Origin: Symbiodinium kawagutii
Taxonomy: Eukaryota > Sar > Dinophyceae > Suessiales > Symbiodiniaceae
Assembly: GCA_009767595.1 (NCBI GenBank)
Contig: VSDK01010067.1
Span: forward strand, 328,516 to 392,515
Direction: 5' to 3'
Length of the DNA: 64,000 nucleotides
Under the pieces are notes generated by a model. That model saw only the letters and a program-made list of their open reading frames with translations. It made no database searches and was not told where the DNA came from. The translations under genes were made by a program, and so were the position numbers. How positions within the stretch are numbered: the stretch's first letter is position 1; each line of letters starts with the position of its first letter. This document shows positions 20,838-32,333 of this stretch, one piece after another.

Positions 20838-22570
20838 AAGTGATTGAGCAGATTCATAGACCAGATATAGCAGACTCATGCTCAAATCATGGTAAAATCG
20901 TGATGAAATCATGGTAAAGTCATGATGAAATCATGATGAAATCATGTGAAATCTCATTTTTTTGGATGAACCAGCTATAGATATGGTGGATTTGCAACTT
21001 CCACTTTACTTTACGAGAGGGTTACAAAGTGACAGTAGGATTCCAGGGTTTGAGCCGTATTCAATTTTACGGAATCAGTATGTTTAAAGAGCCGGTACCG
21101 TTCATACTAGTAACCAGAATCAGTGTTACTGGAGTAGTATGATACAAGTAACAGTAGGATTCTACCAGAGATAACGAACGATAACTATTACTACAGATAG
21201 TCACCAATAGTAATAGCCAATGATGCCTATTTAGTTGTTATTAGCTATTAGTCCATATCACTCCCGATGGCAGTAACCAGCAGGATGAATTCTAACAGAA
21301 CATCGGATTTTGTTGCAATGACTTGTCATTACTAACTTCACCATTAGCAGTCTCAAACCAGTCTTATCCCTTGGAGCATTCACACTAGTACTAGACCAAA
21401 GTAGTAGTAGGTTGGTTCATTGGGGTTTCATCGTGGCATATTGATCAAGAGTATCCAGAAAGGATGGTTGATGATGGCTTAATACCCATGTGTAAAATGT
21501 AGATTGTTACAAGATATTACAAGCATGATTAAAGCATATGATGAGCAGGTAAGAAACCACATCCACTGTAGCCGACCCCTGTTGCTGTTGCTAAATGTTG
21601 ATAGCAACCATAGTGAACAGTTGTTCTTTGTTGGTTGGCAACAGTAGATTATCACCAGCAAGAATCAGCAACCGATGGGTCATGATCGTGGTTTGTTTGC
21701 CGATATTTTTTTTCAGTGCCATGATCAAGGGTTGCATTCGGGTTTCGGAGACGGCTCCAATAGACTGTATTTTGTCGTGTTTGGGAGGGCAAGGATTTGT
21801 TATGATAGGCTGGCTTGGGTTTACCCAATTCACGAATGTTGAGCTAGCTAAGCACCACAACTTGGAAGGGACTTGGACCTTGGGGGTTGATAGAAGCATG
21901 TGTGCTCAGCAGGTCACAAGCGTGACCCAGGTGAACTACAACCCTATATCCCAGTGATTACCCAGCATGAATTGCCATTGACCAGTGACAACGACTCTCC
22001 ATCGCAACCCATGGCTATCCTATATGCCAGATCAAAAATGACTGATGGACTGATTGAAATGAACCTATCCAGGTACCTAATTTTGGTTTGGCTTCAAGTG
22101 CTCAATGTCAAACCAAGAATGGTGGCTAGATTTCGTCGACGGTGGTCCATCATGCGCTCGATAGTAGCCATTACTTGTCATGGTTCGGTACCTGGTCGGC
22201 CACGCCAGGCATAAGGGCAAAACCCTCCATGAGTAACAAATCAGTACGGAGAATGGTTGAGATTGCTTGGCATCAAGCGACGACATGATTTCCAGCACCA
22301 CATTTGTTAACCATGTTTTTATGTTGTGTGATGAGCAACAAACAACGAATGGCCGCCGAACAGTTATAATGTTTGTGCCGGATTGATAAACCCCTGGTTG
22401 ATTAGTACGGTGTACCCCCCAACAGCCATGGTTTCCCATGAAAATGTTACCGCCCAATCAATAAAGCCTTAGTTGAAAGTAGGTATTGTTCAATACCCAA
22501 ATGCAACCATTGGGTTCGGTAATTCAACCCCTCAACAGGGTCAACTCACCCAGATCCGTTGGGGGGCGGT
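20838..22570. other. Unit 2 spacer
   Basis: AT-rich spacer. 21585-21730 is homologous to 13150-13290. An open stretch at 21595-21957 (+) has no exon-like edges. Confidence 0.3.
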
Positions 22571-22631
22571 GTGACATGGCCTGATAAAACTTGCAACAAG
22601 CAACACTGCATGCTGTGATACACCACAGGCC

Positions 22632-22683
<52 letters not shown>

Positions 22684-22684
22684 C
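22632..22684. repeat. (CAA)n microsatellite
   Basis: About 16 CAA units inserted within sequence homologous to the end of the 119-bp segment of unit 1. Poly-Gln and poly-Val ORFs over it are artefacts. Confidence 0.9.
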
Positions 22685-23110
22685 GTTTACACTTTCGGAT
22701 GTGCAGCTTGCAAATATGCACAATATATACTCTGAAAGGAATGGTTGTAGATTGTTTGTTGATCACAAACAATAATGATCAACGGACGTGATAATGGCTC
22801 ACCATGACCTTTTTGTACATGATCATACTCTACTACCGGATGAATCACAAGATCATACAGTACCGTACATAAATCCAGATTGTCTTTCAATGATCATTGT
22901 GGTGTACAATTTCGCAATTCCGATGATGTACATTATATTCATGTATGCATGGTATGGTCATACAAATGGGAATTATATGTATGTTATATTGCCAGGACAC
23001 GGTAGCATCCCATTTGACATCCCAGGATGTATCTATGGATGTTTCTTGATAGGGAACCACCCAAAACATCTAAGTCATTGACCGTTGATAATAGTCAACC
23101 AACCATTTTA

Positions 23111-23136
23111 GGGGCGTTCAATTTGAGGAACGCCCC
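23111..23136. repeat. Short palindrome, possible solo MITE end
   Basis: GGGGCGTT and AACGCCCC arms flank CAATTTGAGG. The CAATTTGAG core resembles the inner part of the MITE ends at 19851 and 42365, suggesting a collapsed or solo element. Confidence 0.35.
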
Positions 23137-24987
23137 ATGATGTATAAGATTCTGATAGCATCCCATGAGGATCATAGTATGCTGTGAATTCGGTGCTGCC
23201 AAGCGTCTGCGCATTCGCCGCGCTGCAACAGGGTCGACATGAAGTTGCTTCTTAGCGTGGCTTGGTTCGCCTGGAAGCTGATGGATTGCAGCTGGTTGGT
23301 TGGTTGGTTTCCAAGCAAATGGGTTTGTGCCAAGCCATAGGGTAACCACTAACCCACACAAAAAAACTTTACTAAGAAACCATTGGTCTGGGGGGTTCCA
23401 CTGTTTTGCCACATATCCAGATCTATGGAAAGAAACATCCATAGATGTTGAGTGAAGGAAGCATACCTATACGATGTGATGCCACTCATGTTGAAGTAAA
23501 CTACACATGGCCGCGTTCCCAAAGTGCCTGATATGCAAAGCTGTTGCTTGCCCCTCGAGATGCTGGGCTGTTCGACAAAGACCCCTCTATCCTAGGCAAA
23601 GCCCAAGAAGAAGTTGGTTTACAACTCCTAGTTAGTTTATAGTCAAACCAGCATCCGAATATGTTCATATAAGGACCATCATCCAAGCCGTGTTGGGTTT
23701 GCATAACCACCGTTTATGATTTTTATGAGGGGTCTCAATATAGGCCACAATTTCAATGCAGGATTGATGAACACCTGGCTTGCTCATGGCATGAGGGGTT
23801 GTACCACTTGCCAGGAAAAGATCGCATTTCGGGGGTTGACAGTGATGATGACCATGCTAAGTAACCATCATCATGGGCTTAGATGCCACCCATCATATAA
23901 GCCATGGTTACCTTGCGGTTCAATAATGATCACAAGCAAGCGCGTTGTTTACTGTTGGAGGTAGCACCATGGAATTTGATGCGCAAGAAGTGAGTCAATG
24001 AATTTCGTGGGCCCAGTGCGCAATAGTTGCTTCGCGAGAAAGTCTTTGAGCGCCAGATTCATATTGGCCAATCAATGTATCACTTGCTTTACAACAGCTT
24101 TGTTTCACCAGCGGTGTTGAAAGCTCGTCTTGTTTGGTACTTTGAATATTGTCAGAGGATAGAGAAGGTGGTTCTATGGTTGATCATCTACCTGATATGG
24201 AGAGCACATGAGCAGCCATTGTCGTGTGTCGTTCATTGTGGTTTATGATAACTCCAAGTCCTACTTCTTGGATCTTCTTGGTACAGTTTGGAACTTATTG
24301 GTTCTGACTATTCTTGGTACTTATCTTTGTAGTAATGATTGGATGATTTTGGTACTTGTTCACATGAATACAGTTGCGGTTGTATTGCTGATCGTTCTTG
24401 GTTTTTGTCCCAACCATTTCCCACTGCCACCCAAAGAATTGTTGATGCTGGTATCATCTGGTATCCACCACGATTAGTAGCTGTTGTTAGGAACCCTAAT
24501 TGGTTTATCAACCTTTAAATGGCCAGCAATTCTTATTGACCATATGTACTCAGGCCATGGGTACTCAGGCCTGACTCAATCAGGGAGTAGTTTCACTGGT
24601 GTGTTTTCAGGCAGTCACTATTAACACCCATCAACCATATGTTTGGGGTCAAACAATTGTGTACAAGCGGTTTATTGTCAATCCTTGTTAGTATAACGAT
24701 CATCATCGACTCCTCGACAAACAAAAACGGAAACCCTCATTAATAGCCATCCTAATCCTTAACAACCAACAAACCAGCATTATGAACATCATCAATAACA
24801 TCCATCATTGATAATAATCATCAACAACCATTATTACCATGATATTGAATTAGTGAATGGTACCCATTCAAGCTGGCCTAAACCATTAATTGATTATTCA
24901 TTGACCATTCATAGTCACCATCAACAGCCATCTTGAATGGTTAGTGAGTGCGCAAATGCGCGTGCACTTGGGCACTGGTCACTCGAG

Positions 24988-25081
24988 GTCTTGGCCCCGA
25001 TGGTGGCAGCCCATCCTTCGTACTACGCACGTTTGGGACGCTGGGCCTTCGTTTGGTTTGCCACGGGTTGGGACGCTGGAA
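24988..25081 (+). CDS. Putative exon, aromatic-rich
   Basis: After ACTCGAG|GTC the frame reads VLAPMVAAHPSYYARL then GRWAFVWFATGWDAG, with a GC donor possible at 25082 (A|GCAGCG). The upstream flank is CCATCAACAG-rich, the downstream flank TGGTGAATGG-rich. A second + frame is also open. Family unknown. Confidence 0.35.
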
Positions 25082-25695
25082 GCAGCGTTTGACTGCAGGG
25101 TACAGCCATGATTTGCCGTGGCCGCACTGGTGACTGGTGAATGGTGAATGCTGGTCACCATGACTAGTGATGTCGACAGTACTGACATACAGGTGTTTTG
25201 CTGTAGCGATTGAGCCTACCATTGGAATGGCAGAGGTATTTTCCCAGCACCGCTTGGCTCGCCAACAGTACCAGGTTTGTGATTGCTAGTTACCCAGACT
25301 GACGAGCACGGGTGACCTGACTTGAGCCTCACTGGATGACCTTGGAAGCCTTGGATCAATCCATGCCATTGTAAAGCAATTGCTTCGCTAAGGGAGGAAC
25401 ATGAGTCTTTTTGATTTGATGCTCCATTGATGGTTAACAAACGGTCGCGATTTGCAGCTCAAATTGGTCAACAACGATCATTTGATTAATGATCATGTTG
25501 GTTTGTGAGAAAAAAGTGTGAATTGAACACAATGCATAATCTTAAAGAATCATGTCAATATCAACAATCGATATGGATAGATATGGTAATACATACATAA
25601 TCATGCAGTATTTGATCAATACCATCGTACATTATCATTAACCATGCATATTAAACATTAATGGTTAGTACCAATTCCAATCTCTCTTTGGAAAG
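25082..25695. other. Intron-like, possible micro-exon
   Basis: The segment 25240-25266 (CACCGCTTG... to |GTTTGT) could be a small exon (HRLARQQYQ), but nothing fixes it. The rest is non-coding. Confidence 0.25.
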
Positions 25696-25814
25696 GGAAG
25701 CCCCGGAATGCCCAACGCATCCTGACAAGTAGCAGCCACTCTGTGGTGACCATCTCAAAAGCCGCTCCGAGGAGAGTTCTGCGGAAAGGTCTCTCGGACG
25801 GCACACTCAGAGTG
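25696..25814 (+). CDS. Putative exon, basic
   Basis: A 119-nt open stretch follows GAAAG|GG and ends at GTG|GCAAGT, a strong GC-type donor. The peptide includes NAQRILTSSSHSVVTIS and APRRVLRKGLSDG. The downstream sequence switches at once to GGTTGATATTGGTTG words. The antisense frame is also open, so strand rests on the donor and on the uniform + orientation nearby. Confidence 0.4.
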
Positions 25815-27513
25815 GCAAGTGGAGACTGCCATGGCCGGGGAAAGGGCCATGTCAATGGGATCCTTGGTTAAGCAACCGCTAATCGATGATAACTGACAGT
25901 GTAGGTTGATCAAACGGGTTGATATTGGTTGATATTGGTGATAGTGGTTGATAGAATTGGTGAATAGCTATTTGAATAAACATTAGTGGTTCGTGAAATG
26001 GGTTAATCAATAGTGATCAAAGATTTGATGATAACGGAAAGTATTTTGCTTGATTGCTGGTCAAGAAATCAACCATTACAATGGTTGTTGCTGACTCGCA
26101 ATTTGCAATAGTGATTTCTATTTCATTGATGAGATGACCTTTGATGATTCACAGCAATGAAATTAAGGCGGGACTACGAACATCTACGAACAATCATAAT
26201 CATCTGGAATGTAATGGGTAATGTGTAGTGGCAGTGGACAATGTTTCTATTTGCCAAAAAAACAGTTGATCCCTGCCACTCGGTGTTCTACCATCGCTTG
26301 TTCCGTTTGGGACCAATGAACTCCGGAACACTAACAAAGTCAGGCTGGTTGGTTTCCTGAACTCCTTTCAGGTTGCCTCTTAGTACAGACTATACACCCA
26401 CATAGGTGATCATATGAAATGAAAACATGAATACGAATGTATACGAATATAATTACACAGTACGGACTATATCAAACCATATGAACCATTACCCAGATAT
26501 GAAAAATTATTGGCAGTGCAGACTGCACGGAAACCTCATGTTTGAACGTTCCACTCCGAGTTTTGCTAAGGACATTTGCAATCAGGGTTTGCCCATACTT
26601 CCAGGAACCAGGGGTGATATTGTGAAGGATTGGATGTTTAGACTGCCGAAAGATGGTATATCCGCAACGGGATCATTCATGAGATGATATATTCTAATTT
26701 TGCCAGTTATTTCATGAAGTTTTTCGGGCATCAACCGACAATCATTGAGCCATAAGTACCCTGGGTTAACCTAACACAGATGTGAAGAATCACCATAATG
26801 TCGGCTGTTCTTTCATATTAAACACGGTGGTTCAACCCACGTCAAGCTCTTAGTTTCTCCCACGGTACCTCAAAACCCATGGGCTCTTTCTGTGTTGATG
26901 GCAGAGATTGAAGTGATTAGCTGCCGTACCATCGACTGCTTGTCATGTTTGGTGAACTTTGAACTGTAACAATATGGATTTGTTAATGATCAACGATCAT
27001 TCTTCATGACTTCAGACACTACTATTGATTTGAACCAGCAGTTACACAAGCTGCTTGACACTAGCCATCACGTAATCATCAGATAGGAGATGAACATCAT
27101 TGATCATCATTTTGACCATCACCTTCATCGCCTCAATCTGACAGTAATCATTAGTACACAACATAATTTGCACATTAATTAACCATCATTCACCATTGGT
27201 CAACTATCAGCTTACATGGGGTTCCTTTTGGCACCATCATTGTAGCCATCATTACAATCATAATTGTATTCATAATTCACCTTGTTTAGTTCAAGTTGAG
27301 CTTCATTCATCAAGCATCACTAACCAGCATTGACCTGTATTTGACCATCAGTCCAGCCATCATTCACCTTTGATTCACCATCATTATATAACCATCATGT
27401 ACTTTCATTGACCCTCCTTGACCATCATGTTTAGCCTTTAAAGGTGACGGCAACCCTGGCCACTTCCATCTGTAAGCGTCCTGTGGGTAGCCTCGTTGGG
27501 TCCGCGGGTTCAG
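25815..27513. other. Long intron-like stretch
   Basis: The first half is T/G-rich and the second half CCATCA-rich (27030-27440), the usual arm pattern. An ORF at 26427-26687 (+) has a protein-like end (LPGTRGDIVKDWMFRLPKDG) and could be a decayed element fragment. It has no exon edges. Confidence 0.35.
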
Positions 27514-27587
27514 GCAGACAACGGCGAGTTCCACCAGTGCCACGGCACCCTGCAATGTGCCTCGGGACCTGCAGCTGGCGCGCAGCG
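27514..27587 (+). CDS. Putative exon, Cys-containing
   Basis: TTCAG|GCA starts a frame ADNGEFHQCHGTLQCASG then PAAGAQ, ending at a GT donor (GCG|GTGAAG) or an earlier GC donor (CTG|GCGCAG, after 27577). GC-rich third positions. CCATCATG words come before and ATGGATGGTGG words after. A minus-strand frame is also open. Confidence 0.4.
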
Positions 27588-27724
27588 GTGAAGGATCTCC
27601 ATCCAGTCCAGGGAGTCTCATGACTATGGATGGTGGGTCGTATGGATGGTGAACTTGGTTCACAGGTTACCATAATAGGGGCTATAGGGGATGATAATCG
27701 AGAGTACTAGTACTAGGGAGTACG

Positions 27725-27746
27725 ATGGTTATTGATGATGATGATG

Positions 27747-27780
<34 letters not shown>

Positions 27781-27812
27781 GGAGGATGATGATGATGATG
27801 ATGATGATGATT

Positions 27813-27843
<31 letters not shown>

Positions 27844-27872
27844 CGATGATGCTGATGATGATGATGATGATG
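27725..27872. repeat. (GAT)n microsatellite
   Basis: A long GATGAT/GAGGAT tract downstream of the 27514 exon, i.e. on the T/G-rich arm side. Poly-Asp, poly-His and poly-Ile ORFs here are repeat artefacts. Confidence 0.9.
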
Positions 27873-29147
27873 ACGGGGCAATGATAGAGATACAACCGGC
27901 AACAACCGCAACAAGGTCCGAGAGATGATGATGCATTAATACTTGATGGTTGATTGACAGTGGATCAAAATAGTTGGTTGATGATTTCTTAGTGAAGGTG
28001 GATGATGGATGGTGATGGTCAGCTGGTGGTTGATTAATGGCTAATGTTGGTTGACTTAATCAAGAGTACTAGGGAATACAAGAGTTAATGATGGATGATG
28101 ACGGAAAATGATGCATAATGAAAAACACGTGTTCTAGACATGAATTGTAATTCTTCTAGGATGGATTGCGGACGTTAGTTGACGGATGTTAGTTGATGGA
28201 TATTAGTTCAGGGAGTGAGAGTATAATGGGTACTGCTGTTCAATGGATGATCGTGAAGAATGAACGTTGATAAATTTGATAACAATGAATGCAAATCAAT
28301 TGATGATAATGGTTACTCTGTCATGGATAGTAATTGATGAAAATGGCCTTCAAGAGTGGTTGATAATGGATCTGAAGAATGGACAATGTCGGATGTTAGT
28401 TGATGAAAAATCATCATGGATGATGCATTAATGTTTGTAAATCATGGAAAGTAGCGGACATGAATTGATGGATGCTAATGTTTGAAACCAGTATGATTTT
28501 TTAAAATATATAACCTTCACACATTGGACATCTTCGTTTAATGGTAATCCCTCGCTCTGATTTAGAAACCCCTTTGTTGATGATTAATGGTTGATGGCTT
28601 CACACCACCCCATTCACAATGATGTCTCGTCATTAACCCCTTTGATAGCCGTCAATGGTCTATCAATGGTTGCTAGTGACAATTTTTGATGGGAATTGAT
28701 TATACCATTGCGATGGGGTTTGGTAACCATAGCAATTCTTGATTCATCGTGCTCGATTCTCCTAAATAACCATTCCTGAATCGTTGTGATTGATAAACAC
28801 TCATTGTGCTTGATCCACCCAATTTTTAGTGACCATTACATCATACTTCTATTATCCATTTTAATTGATCAAAACTCATCAATAACAACCACTGCAAAAA
28901 TCAAGCACTATCAATTAGCCACTCATTCATAACCACTAAATCAATAACAACCAGTTGGAGATCAACATCTAATTCACCAACTACATCACCAGTTCACCAC
29001 TACTTGTAAGAAATCTTAATTTACCACTACTGGTTACTACTACTCATTCACAACAACCACTACAAACATCTACTGACCATCTCTGAGAGGATCATCTTGG
29101 GGGGTCCCTTCCCCATGACTCACCGATCAACCCTTCCGCCATTTCAG
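27873..29147. other. Intron arms
   Basis: T/G-rich words (GGTTGATGATGG type) dominate to about 28480. After about 28600 the sequence turns to ACCATT/ACCACT-rich words up to the exon at 29148. No coding signal. Confidence 0.5.
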
Positions 29148-29191
29148 GTCAAGGGGCGAAGTGTGTGAACGCAGCGGGAGGAGCCGCGGCG
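29148..29191 (+). CDS. Putative 44-nt micro-exon
   Basis: ATTTCAG|GTCAAGG... ends at GCG|GTGATG. With two leading bases, it reads QGAKCVNAAGGAAA. It would be in phase with the 27514 exon if that exon uses the GC donor after 27577. CCATC words precede and GGTGAATGGTGG words follow. It is short, so moderate confidence at most. Confidence 0.35.
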
Positions 29192-29860
29192 GTGATGCGA
29201 TCTGGGATGCGATGCGGTGCTGGTGCTGAGTAGTGGGTAAGCACTGTTCAATGATGGTGAATGGTGGCGAAGGATAGTGGTTGATGAGGATTAATGATGC
29301 TTAAGGCTGGTTAATGATGGTTCCTGATGGTCAAGCCGAGTTTGCTGATGGTTGATGATTGATGGCTTGTCAAAGTGGTTAATGATGATTATGACCCATC
29401 CACATTTTATGGATGTTTATCTCTTCATCATGTTTTTCCTTCGTATCATCATCATCATCATCCCAATTTTCCTTTTCCTCCATACTCATCCTGCCCTTCT
29501 CTATCATCCTCGTCCTCTTCCTCATGATCATCCTCCTTTTCCTCATCCTCCTCTTCATAGTTGTTCACTGTTGTGAGAATCTCGATGTTTTGCTACTGCA
29601 ATTGTCAGCTCTTACTTGCAGTTGACAAAGCTGCTCGTTGACTGCAATGATTAATCATTAACTACCCAATTCTTGGGAAATTTTAACCAAATGCTTCACC
29701 ACTCTTCACCATAAATCTTACCAAGCCATCAATATTTCAGAACCGGGGACCACGGTAGTACGCTTTTTTGTGCATTTTACTTCGATATTTGCTCATTGAA
29801 TAATTGATCATGTGCATATTTGATCATTGATATTTCATATTTCTGTATCCACAACTTTGT
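29192..29860. other. T/G-rich arm then pyrimidine-rich stretch
   Basis: TGGTTGATGATGG words run to 29390, then a CCTC/TTCC-rich tract at 29440-29565. No coding signal. Confidence 0.4.
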
Positions 29861-30660
29861 GGGCCTTTGCCAATCTACTACAATCTGAAAGAAACCAAGA
29901 AAACCAAGAAAACCAAAAAAACCAAAAAAAACAAAAAACAAGAAAACCAAAAAAAACAAAAAATCAAAAAAAAACAAAAAAAAAACCAAGAAAACCAAAA
30001 AAAACAAAAAAAACAAAAAAACCAAAAAAACAAAAAAAAACAAAAAAAACCAAGACTATGGACCCAAGACCCTGTACTACCCATTGGCTTGGTCTTTTTG
30101 TTTTTTTTGGTTTTTTGTTTTTTTTGGTTTTTTTGGTTTTCTCGAGGTTTTTGCTATTTTTCTAAACCTACCACAAAAAACCTCGAGAAAATCAACAAAA
30201 ATACCAACCTTATGTCCCAGGCACTCTGGCACTCTACCTGGAGTTTTTGGCCTCTACCAATCTATTACAACCTGAAAGAAACCAAAAAAAANNNNNNNNN
30301 NNNNNNNNNNNNNNNNNNNNNNNNNNNNNNNNNNNNNNNNNNNNNNNNNNNNNNNNNNNNNNNNNNNNNNNNNNNNNNNNNNNNNNNNNNNNNNNNNNNN
30401 NNNNNNNNNNNNNNTTTTTTTGTTTTTTTGTTTTTTTTTTGTTTTTATTGGTTTTTTTGGTTTTCTCGAGGTTTTTGCTTTTTTTCTAATACTACCACAA
30501 GAAACCTCTAGAAAATCAACAAAAATATCAACCTTATGCCCCAGGCACTCTGGCACTCTACCTGAGGTTGATCTTTTTGTTTTTTTTTGTTTTCTTGAGG
30601 TTTTTGGTACTTTTTCTTCCTTTGCCCTCCTCTGTCCCCATTTGCCTCCTAGATCCTCCA
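29861..30660. repeat. Tandem A/C-rich hairpin repeat around a gap
   Basis: A unit of about 383 bp recurs: CTACAATCTGAAAGAAACC at 29876 and CTATTACAACCTGAAAGAAACC at 30262, and the segment CCCAGGCACTCTGGCACTC at about 30214 and 30540. Each unit has an (AAAACC)n run facing a (GGTTTT)n run, so it can fold into a large hairpin. A perfect 16-bp inverted repeat, TTTTCTCGAGGTTTTT and its complement, lies at about 30136-30190. The ORFs of Lys or Phe across it are artefacts. Confidence 0.7.
30292..30414. other. Assembly gap (Ns)
   Basis: 123 Ns inside the hairpin repeat, so repeat copy number here is unknown. Confidence 1.
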
Positions 30661-30890
30661 AATTACATCAATGAGATAAATTTGTGTATAAAGAATTGTT
30701 TTGGGAATTTACTGAATTATAATGAATATATGTATATATGTATATATATTTCATCTTTTCGAAATATCACAAAAATATCTATTATCTATAATTATATATA
30801 TTTTTTGCATTCTTTATCAAAATTCTTTGTTTCTTTAAATTGTAGTAATTCAATATTGATGACTTATATTCTTATTTTGATATATTGCAG

Positions 30891-30944
30891 GCTAAACATT
30901 AATATTAAAGGAATAGTTCTTCGAAACAAATGGGGAGAACATCT
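30891..30944 (+). CDS. AT-rich candidate exon with canonical GT-AG edges
   Basis: TATTGCAG|GCTAAAC... to ATCT|GTGAGT gives 54 nt. In the frame starting after one base it reads LNINIKGIVLRNKWGEH. Both edges match the general eukaryotic consensus better than most exons in this window, and the third positions are AT-rich, unlike the rest. This makes it an outlier that may belong to a different kind of sequence. Confidence 0.3.
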
Positions 30945-31404
30945 GTGAGTAAAAAATATGGTGTTGACACCATTGCTGCAGAACAACTTTAAATTGGATA
31001 TACTATATTCTGATAGGAAAAATAATTTTGATATCATAACAATAACACATCTTAATTCATAGTGGATGATAGCTGCATTACCCAAAATACTTGACACCTT
31101 TGTTTTGGAGTATAACCTGTTTTTCTGACAGGAATACTAAATACCAATTACACATTGCCTTGTGGATTTCACAAGCACAATAATCATATCTTATAACTTA
31201 AATTATATTGCAACAACGAAAAATAATTGCTCTAAAAAATATATATATATATAGCATATGTCTTGGGATAAGCACTGTACACTACTTACACATTGCATAT
31301 TTTGCTAGCACACTCTATTCAACCATGTTCTATTAAAGGCAACAACAATTAAATTATGCATCGGTTGCAATACATGTTTGCCAAGATTATTGTGACGATA
31401 TGCT

Positions 31405-31608
31405 GCAGGTTACATTGAGGTTTTCCTTATTTTGGGTTTGAATAGGACAAACAACAACAAGTAATATGTTATATTCTAGACAGGAAGATATATATTTAAA
31501 AAACATGCAGGTTACATTGAGATTTTCCTTATTTTGGGTTTGAATAGGACAAACAACAACAAGTAATATGTTGTATTCTAGACAGGAAGATATATACTTA
31601 AAAAACAT
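31405..31608. repeat. 102-bp tandem duplication
   Basis: Two nearly identical copies (31405-31506 and 31507-31608). The period is a multiple of three, so a minus-strand ORF repeats a 34-residue block (with NILLVVVCPIQTQNKENLN). There is no other coding evidence. Confidence 0.85.
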
Positions 31609-32070
31609 TTTGCAAGTCTTTAAATATTTGAACTACATATGATTTTTAATTCTAAAGAATATTGCAATACCCTATAAATATTAAGTTACTACATCTTATT
31701 ATTACGAGCAAACACCACTTTAAATTCACAAAATGTTTTCCCATGATTTCAGAACAATGTTACCTCCTTACAGTTACAAACAAGCATATTGGCTCAGCGG
31801 CATGTGTCAACTGACACTTAGATAAAGATAGCAAGCTTTACAACATAGTAAAACCAATCAATTGAATTCCATTGTAGAGACTTCATGGTACAGTTCATGA
31901 TGTTTCTATAAATCTTCACATTTCAGTTCATTTCAATGACATTTTGGGGTATTGAGGCAAACCTGGAGCAGAGTAAATCACCAAAAAAGTGTACTACCAC
32001 AGTCCCCTGCTCTCCAATATTTATTCTTGACTTTTCTTATCCACCCACCTATGTGACCTTTTGACTCCAG

Positions 32071-32333
32071 GACATTTGCGCGGTGCTCCTGTGACCTACG
32101 AATCCCACCACTATGCCGGACCTGTGGCCTATGAGTCCCACCACTACGCTGGACATGCCTACGGACATGCCTACGGACATCCCTACTACGACTCCTACAA
32201 CCCGCAATACGTTCAGCCGGGAGCGAAGTACGTTCCCCACTCCACGTACGGCGCCCATCCCTACTATGCCTCCGGATCCAGCTACGGCCCGGGTCCGTCT
32301 CCCTACGCCACTTCGCCGGTCCGGGCCTCGTGA
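32071..32333 (+). CDS. Terminal exon, Tyr/His/Gly/Pro-rich repeat protein
   Basis: After GACTCCAG|GA the frame runs to TGA at 32331-32333. It encodes repeats YESHHYAGPVA / YESHHYAGHAYGHAYGHPYY, then SYNPQYVQPG and a Ser/Pro/Gly-rich tail. The repeats and near-absence of other residue types suggest a disordered or structural (cell covering, adhesive or secreted) C terminus. Codon third positions are strongly C/G. The exon needs one base from the preceding exon (phase 1), which I cannot identify with certainty. Overlapping ORFs in the other frames are shadows. Confidence 0.7.

Larger units (their letters stand above)
17757..24420 (+). repeat. Tandem segmental duplication, unit 2
   Basis: This is the partner of unit 1. 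It starts with GGACATGGCTTGCA-type sequence (matching 9474) and can be followed to about 24410. Beyond that I cannot see further similarity to the end of unit 1 (16.1-17.6 kb), so unit 2 may be truncated or diverged. It differs from unit 1 by loss of the introner, gain of a MITE at 19851, and a (CAA)n expansion at 22632. Confidence 0.7.
30661..32040. other. AT-rich island without TGATGG words
   Basis: Base composition changes abruptly to strongly AT-rich, and the TGATGG/CCATCA vocabulary disappears until about 32040. The island contains one coding-like exon (30891-30944) and a 102-bp tandem duplication. Possible causes are an intron of different origin, inserted foreign or element DNA, or a joined contig next to the gap. 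Confidence 0.6.

Noticed and set aside
22524-22791. ORFs with Gln, Cys or Val runs
   Set aside because: They are readings of the (CAA)n expansion in unit 2.
27713-27928. Poly-Asp, poly-Ile and poly-His ORFs
   Set aside because: They are the three readings of a (GAT)n microsatellite.
29777-30661. Lys/Thr/Asn-rich and Phe-rich ORFs up to 214 codons
   Set aside because: They are produced by A/C-rich and T/G-rich hairpin repeats and by the N gap.
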